Shown here piece after piece: positions 23,856 to 27,564 of a stretch of 27,564 bases of DNA. Origin of the DNA: an uncultured Prevotellaceae bacterium (lineage in GTDB: Bacteria > Bacteroidota > Bacteroidia > Bacteroidales > Bacteroidaceae); assembly GCA_937900485.1 (NCBI GenBank), contig CALCEL010000057.1, positions 1 to 27,564 on the forward strand, in the 5' to 3' direction. The first letter of the stretch is position 1, and each line of letters begins with the position of its first letter. The position numbers and the translations under genes are program-made. The notes beneath the pieces are model-generated. The model did not search any database, was not told the origin of the DNA, and saw only the letters and a list, made by a program, of their open reading frames with translations.

Positions 23856-26800
23856 GTTTGCATTAAGTCTCGTGATGATTGTTGATATGATGAAAGAAAT
23901 GGTGAAAAGACTGTTTCTGACGTTATTGTCGTTGGTGTCGTCTGTAATGATGTTTGGACATACTGTTAGTATACCTTCTTCGTTTATAGGGCAAGACTAT
24001 GTTCTCGCTGCACGTGTGGAGAAGGTCAGTGAACCAAGGGAATTAGGCAATATGAAATTGTGTGCCGGACTGAGAGTGTATAATCCGCAGATGGTACGTT
24101 TTGTGGATAAAGGCGACTCTCTGTTGTTGGTGTCTGACGATGAAAAAAGAGGTCCGCAGATATTACGTTTTGCCGTTTTGGAAAGAAAGGCCGGACAGAT
24201 AATGGTAAATGTGGACGATGTTTTCAAGAGTATTATTCGTGGGGTGGATATCTTGTCTGGCAAGTTGCTACCAGGCAAAATGAAGGAAGACGAGACGGAT
24301 ATAGTAAGGGTTTATGGAGACGCATCTCATTTGGAAGTAAGTGTGAGGTATGTTTATGAGTCGGATAAAGGTGACTTTCATATTACTATAAGAAAAAGTC
24401 TTATGCTTTTGAACGGACAACCTATGCAGGGGCGTCCAGTTGACAAACGTTTGGGATTTAAGTCTGATAACAAGACGTTTATCAACAGATTTGATTTGAA
24501 CAAACGCAAGAATATTTTATTTTATATAGATGATGCGTTCCCTATGTTGTGGAGAGACGCCATTAAGCTCGGAATAGAAGACTGGAACCGTGCTTTTGAT
24601 CGTATAGGATACCATGGCGTTATTAAGACTATGACTTTTGCGGATGCAGGAGATGAATTTGACCCATTTGATTTCCGCAATAACAGCTTTTTTTACGTGG
24701 ATAGTGATTTCGCTAATGCAATGGGATGTCATTGGACGGATCCGAGGAGTGGAGAGATACTTCAGGCTGACGTCCTCTTTTATAGAAATGTGGTGGAAAA
24801 ATTAACATCATGGATAGTTTTGCAGACTGGTGCGTATAATAAAACAGTGGCAGATGGTGTTGATGATGTGACGTTGAAGAGAATAATCAGATATGCAGCC
24901 TCACACGAGATTGGTCATTGTCTTGGATTGGAACACAACTTTCTTGCTTCGTCCTCTTACCCAACAGACAGTCTGAGAAGTCCATCTTTTTGCGCTGTTA
25001 ATGGAACGACTCCAAGTATAATGGATTATGCCAGATTTAATTATGTAGCGCAGCCTGGAGATATGGTTGAGGACGTTTATCCTCCTTTATTAGGTGATTA
25101 TGATTTGTTTGCTATTGAAGCAGGATATGGTGAATTTGACAGCGATGAGTCTTTCAAACGTTTTGTGGACTCAAGTCAGTCTAACGCTCGTTTAAGGTAC
25201 AAAAAAATCAGTGTGTCAACGTTGCCTCTGGATGGTTTGGTTCAACAGACAGATCTCGGCGACAACCAGCTTGCATCATCGCAATATGGCATAAGTAATC
25301 TGAAAAAATTGTCAGTGTCGGTTCTTAAACAACTTAGAGCCGAGGATGTATACAAGTTTTATTTCCAACTGTTGAGTCATGTTGTCCCATTTATGGATGA
25401 AGGCGTGAAAGCATTTTTGGAGAATGAATTGTCTACTGGGTATCAATTCTTGTACTCAGGTAATATGGAAACTGTTTTCGGTAACAATAAATTGGTTGTT
25501 GACTCTCTTCGAAATGATTTTGTGTGCCGTGTGCAAAAGCGTTACGACCTTGATTTGCGTAGTGATGGTGTTTCTGGTATGTGGCTGCCTAATCAAGTGA
25601 TTGAAGATGATTTGTTCGGTCGGTTGAGAAGTGCGGGAATGAGGATGACAAAGAAAGAGCTATATGACATGAATAGTAAGTGTTTGTCCGGAACTGTACT
25701 GTCAATGAGCGGCGACAATGGCGTGTCATCTCCTTTTGCTTCTGCTTCTTTTGTGTCTTCTAATGGTTTGGTGTTGACTAATTGGCACTGCGTAAGTAGG
25801 TATATTCAACAGCTTTCTGCAAAAGATAAGGATTTTGTTAAATATGGTTGTTGGGCAGACTCACGTGAGCAAGAGGTTCATATCCCTAATTTGGAAATAC
25901 ATCAGATGCTTTCTTGTGAGGATGTGACGTCTCTTGTTCTAAGTGGTACAGATACGGTTTCGAATGTGGATGTTAAAGAACGTATTGCGGATCAAAATAC
26001 GAGAGCGCTAATGAGTGTTAAAGGTGAACCGTATGGTGTGAGCAGAAAGATATATAGTATGATGGGGGGAAACCAGTATATTATGGTGCGTTATAGGACC
26101 TTCAAGGATGTGCGTGTCGTTGCTTGTCCTCCTAAGTGGCTTGGAAATTATGGGGGAGACTCAGATAATTGGCGATGGCCACGTTATGCATGTGATTTCG
26201 CTCTTCTTCGTGTGTATGTTTCAAAAGGAAATATTCCGTCGTATTATGATGTTAATAATGTTCCTTTCAGACCAAAAAAATGGTTACGTTTTGCGAAAAA
26301 GCCAGTTTCTCAAGGAGATTTTGTTATGACTTTAGGATATCCATCACAAACCCGTAAGTTTATTCCGTCATCAGCTGTAGACAGAGTCGTTAATTATGAC
26401 ACGAAACTCAGGGTGCGTTTTCTTAAAGCTAAGATTGATCTGATGAAGAAACTAAGGGATGGGGCAACCGATACAGAAAAGTCTTACTATGATATTGCTA
26501 TAGGTAAGTTGATGAATGTCTATATTCGTTCTGTTGGAGAGATTGAGGGAGTGAAACGTAATTGTGTCGTGGAGATAAAGAAACGTGAGGATAAAAAACT
26601 GCAAGCATGGGTGAATGGTGACGAAAGTCGCATTAGAAAATATGGCGCAGACATAGTCGAGAAGATTGATAGCGTGTATTCAAAACTGACGATATACAAT
26701 CATATGAGTGAGGCTTTTAGCCAGTATGTAGGTGCGGGAGCTACAGTCATACCTTTCGCTGGTAAGTTTGAGAAACTTATGGCTATTGATAGGGCGGGGA

Positions 26801-27516
26801 GGAAAAGTCGTGATGAGGATATGCGAAATCAACTTGATGATTTATATAGGAATGTTGAGGAGTATTTCACAAACGTTAATCTTGATGAAGATTTGCAAAT
26901 GCTTAAGGTGTTGACTCAAATATACCGGGAGTCTGTGCCGGATGAGTATCTTCCAGAGATTTTGAGAAAGAGTTGTGATCTTGACGCACTGTTTCGTAAT
27001 AGTGTACTCACAAATGAGATGAAGTTAAGGGAGATTCTTGATAATTCTGTTGATAGTGGTCTCCAGAAACTGCGTGACGACTCGTTGTATCGGTTCTGTA
27101 TTGACCTCTATACAATTAGAGTTCGCAAACAGATGAGAGAGGAAACATCGTTAAGACGGTTGAACACAAGATTATATAAGGTGTATATGCAAGTTTTATG
27201 TGACATGAGAAGAGGAGAGACCATTTCTTATGATGCCAACCATACTATGCGTTTCGCTCCTGGGGCTGTGATGGAGATGAGCTGTGTTAGTGATATGTTG
27301 GGGATATCGTTATCTAAGACGGGTTGTCAAGACTATTATATGTCACAATCATTTTCTAAGGTAATGTCAGCTGATAAGAATTCGTTGCCAATCGCTTGTT
27401 TCCTCGCAAACACTGAGACTTCGTCTGGAAATAGTGGAAGTGCTGTGGTTAACAGTAAGGGTGAACTTGTTGGTCTTAATTTTGATAGAACCAAGGAAAG
27501 TGCATATGCTATATAG
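23854..27516 (+). CDS. Secreted Met-zincin metalloprotease fused to S46 dipeptidyl peptidase, 3' truncated
   Basis: Residue numbers count from 23854; ATGs at 23890 or 23899 give a better signal peptide (MVKRLFLTLLSLVSSVMMFG), so one of them is the likely start. Residues about 45-240 match DUF5117. The metalloprotease catalytic domain has HEIGHCLGLEHN with zinc ligands H351, H355 and H361, E352 as general base, and the Met-turn SIMDYARFNYVAQP (M390). The usual long C-terminal part and the DUF5118 leader of free-standing relatives are reduced. From 570 a second protease begins: SGMWLPNQ (574-581) is the mature N-terminus pattern of S46 enzymes. TNWHC gives H645, GGDSDNWRWPR...CDF gives D781, and GNSGSAV gives S1194 (triad by family alignment). 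R1212 (FDR) is the DPP11-type specificity position. The S46 domain stops at I1220, where the 51-bp repeat begins and supplies the TAG; about 40 family residues are missing. One signal peptide serves both halves. Confidence 0.85.
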   Translation: MFALSLVMIVDMMKEMVKRLFLTLLSLVSSVMMFGHTVSIPSSFIGQDYVLAARVEKVSEPRELGNMKLCAGLRVYNPQMVRFVDKGDSLLLVSDDEKRGPQILRFAVLERKAGQIMVNVDDVFKSIIRGVDILSGKLLPGKMKEDETDIVRVYGDASHLEVSVRYVYESDKGDFHITIRKSLMLLNGQPMQGRPVDKRLGFKSDNKTFINRFDLNKRKNILFYIDDAFPMLWRDAIKLGIEDWNRAFDRIGYHGVIKTMTFADAGDEFDPFDFRNNSFFYVDSDFANAMGCHWTDPRSGEILQADVLFYRNVVEKLTSWIVLQTGAYNKTVADGVDDVTLKRIIRYAASHEIGHCLGLEHNFLASSSYPTDSLRSPSFCAVNGTTPSIMDYARFNYVAQPGDMVEDVYPPLLGDYDLFAIEAGYGEFDSDESFKRFVDSSQSNARLRYKKISVSTLPLDGLVQQTDLGDNQLASSQYGISNLKKLSVSVLKQLRAEDVYKFYFQLLSHVVPFMDEGVKAFLENELSTGYQFLYSGNMETVFGNNKLVVDSLRNDFVCRVQKRYDLDLRSDGVSGMWLPNQVIEDDLFGRLRSAGMRMTKKELYDMNSKCLSGTVLSMSGDNGVSSPFASASFVSSNGLVLTNWHCVSRYIQQLSAKDKDFVKYGCWADSREQEVHIPNLEIHQMLSCEDVTSLVLSGTDTVSNVDVKERIADQNTRALMSVKGEPYGVSRKIYSMMGGNQYIMVRYRTFKDVRVVACPPKWLGNYGGDSDNWRWPRYACDFALLRVYVSKGNIPSYYDVNNVPFRPKKWLRFAKKPVSQGDFVMTLGYPSQTRKFIPSSAVDRVVNYDTKLRVRFLKAKIDLMKKLRDGATDTEKSYYDIAIGKLMNVYIRSVGEIEGVKRNCVVEIKKREDKKLQAWVNGDESRIRKYGADIVEKIDSVYSKLTIYNHMSEAFSQYVGAGATVIPFAGKFEKLMAIDRAGRKSRDEDMRNQLDDLYRNVEEYFTNVNLDEDLQMLKVLTQIYRESVPDEYLPEILRKSCDLDALFRNSVLTNEMKLREILDNSVDSGLQKLRDDSLYRFCIDLYTIRVRKQMREETSLRRLNTRLYKVYMQVLCDMRRGETISYDANHTMRFAPGAVMEMSCVSDMLGISLSKTGCQDYYMSQSFSKVMSADKNSLPIACFLANTETSSGNSGSAVVNSKGELVGLNFDRTKESAYAI

Positions 27517-27564
27517 TCGTCCCTTGAAAACTATTTAATTATTTAACAATCAACAAAATAATAG
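27514..27564. repeat. 51-bp inverted repeat, right copy
   Basis: Perfect reverse complement of 5-55. Its first three bases (tag) are the in-frame stop of the protease fusion, so coding sequence homologous to S46 ends exactly at the repeat boundary. The GC-richer inner end (gtcgtccctt) points into the window in both copies, as the outer tips of a multi-copy element flanking the window would do. The window ends with the repeat. Confidence 0.92.

Overview
The window looks like a contig from a Bacteroidales bacterium, most likely Prevotellaceae-like. The evidence is the set of protein families (kinase-only ProB, DUF4886 lipoprotein, DUF4876 and DUF6850 surface proteins, Bacteroidetes-type pyruvate kinase, S46 peptidase, Met-zincin), lipoproteins with short Bacteroidetes-style lipoboxes, and promoters of the TTTG-N19-21-TAnnTTTG type ahead of leuA and, less perfectly, ahead of tRNA-Ser and other genes. 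No mobile-element integrase, CRISPR array or rRNA is seen.

Layout. 1-2.8 kb is visibly AT-rich accessory DNA: a GT2 glycosyltransferase and a polysaccharide pyruvyl-transferase-family gene, then a C-terminal scrap of an IS66-type transposase with a very strong terminator. It ends exactly where tRNA-Ser(UGA) begins (minus strand). 3-12.3 kb is chromosomal housekeeping: a THUMP-like-domain methyltransferase, a DUF4886 SGNH-like lipoprotein, proB and an orphan glycyl-radical-enzyme activase (both minus), a PatB/MalY aminotransferase followed by a GH30 glycosidase, a 630-bp hairpin-rich gap, and pyruvate kinase (minus). 12.9-16.5 kb is a compact leuA-leuC-leuD operon with its own promoter and a terminator, followed by an uncharacterised ATP-grasp-like gene.

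18.0-27.5 kb is the most interesting part. It is a four-gene, single-direction set for the cell envelope: a TonB-dependent receptor with a CarboxypepD-like N-domain, a DUF4876 lipoprotein, a DUF6850 outer-membrane beta-barrel, and a very large exported protein. That last protein fuses a zinc metalloprotease (HExxHxxGxxH plus Met-turn) to an S46 dipeptidyl-peptidase domain. I infer a surface/periplasmic proteolysis-plus-uptake unit. The S46 half carries Arg at the position that in DPP11 gives Asp/Glu specificity.

The window is bounded by a perfect 51-bp inverted repeat (5-55 and 27514-27564). The right copy begins inside the S46 domain, supplies its stop codon and removes roughly the last 40 residues expected for the family. 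This fits either the ends of one multi-copy mobile element at both sides (with the contig broken there) or a large invertible segment. The sequence alone cannot separate these.
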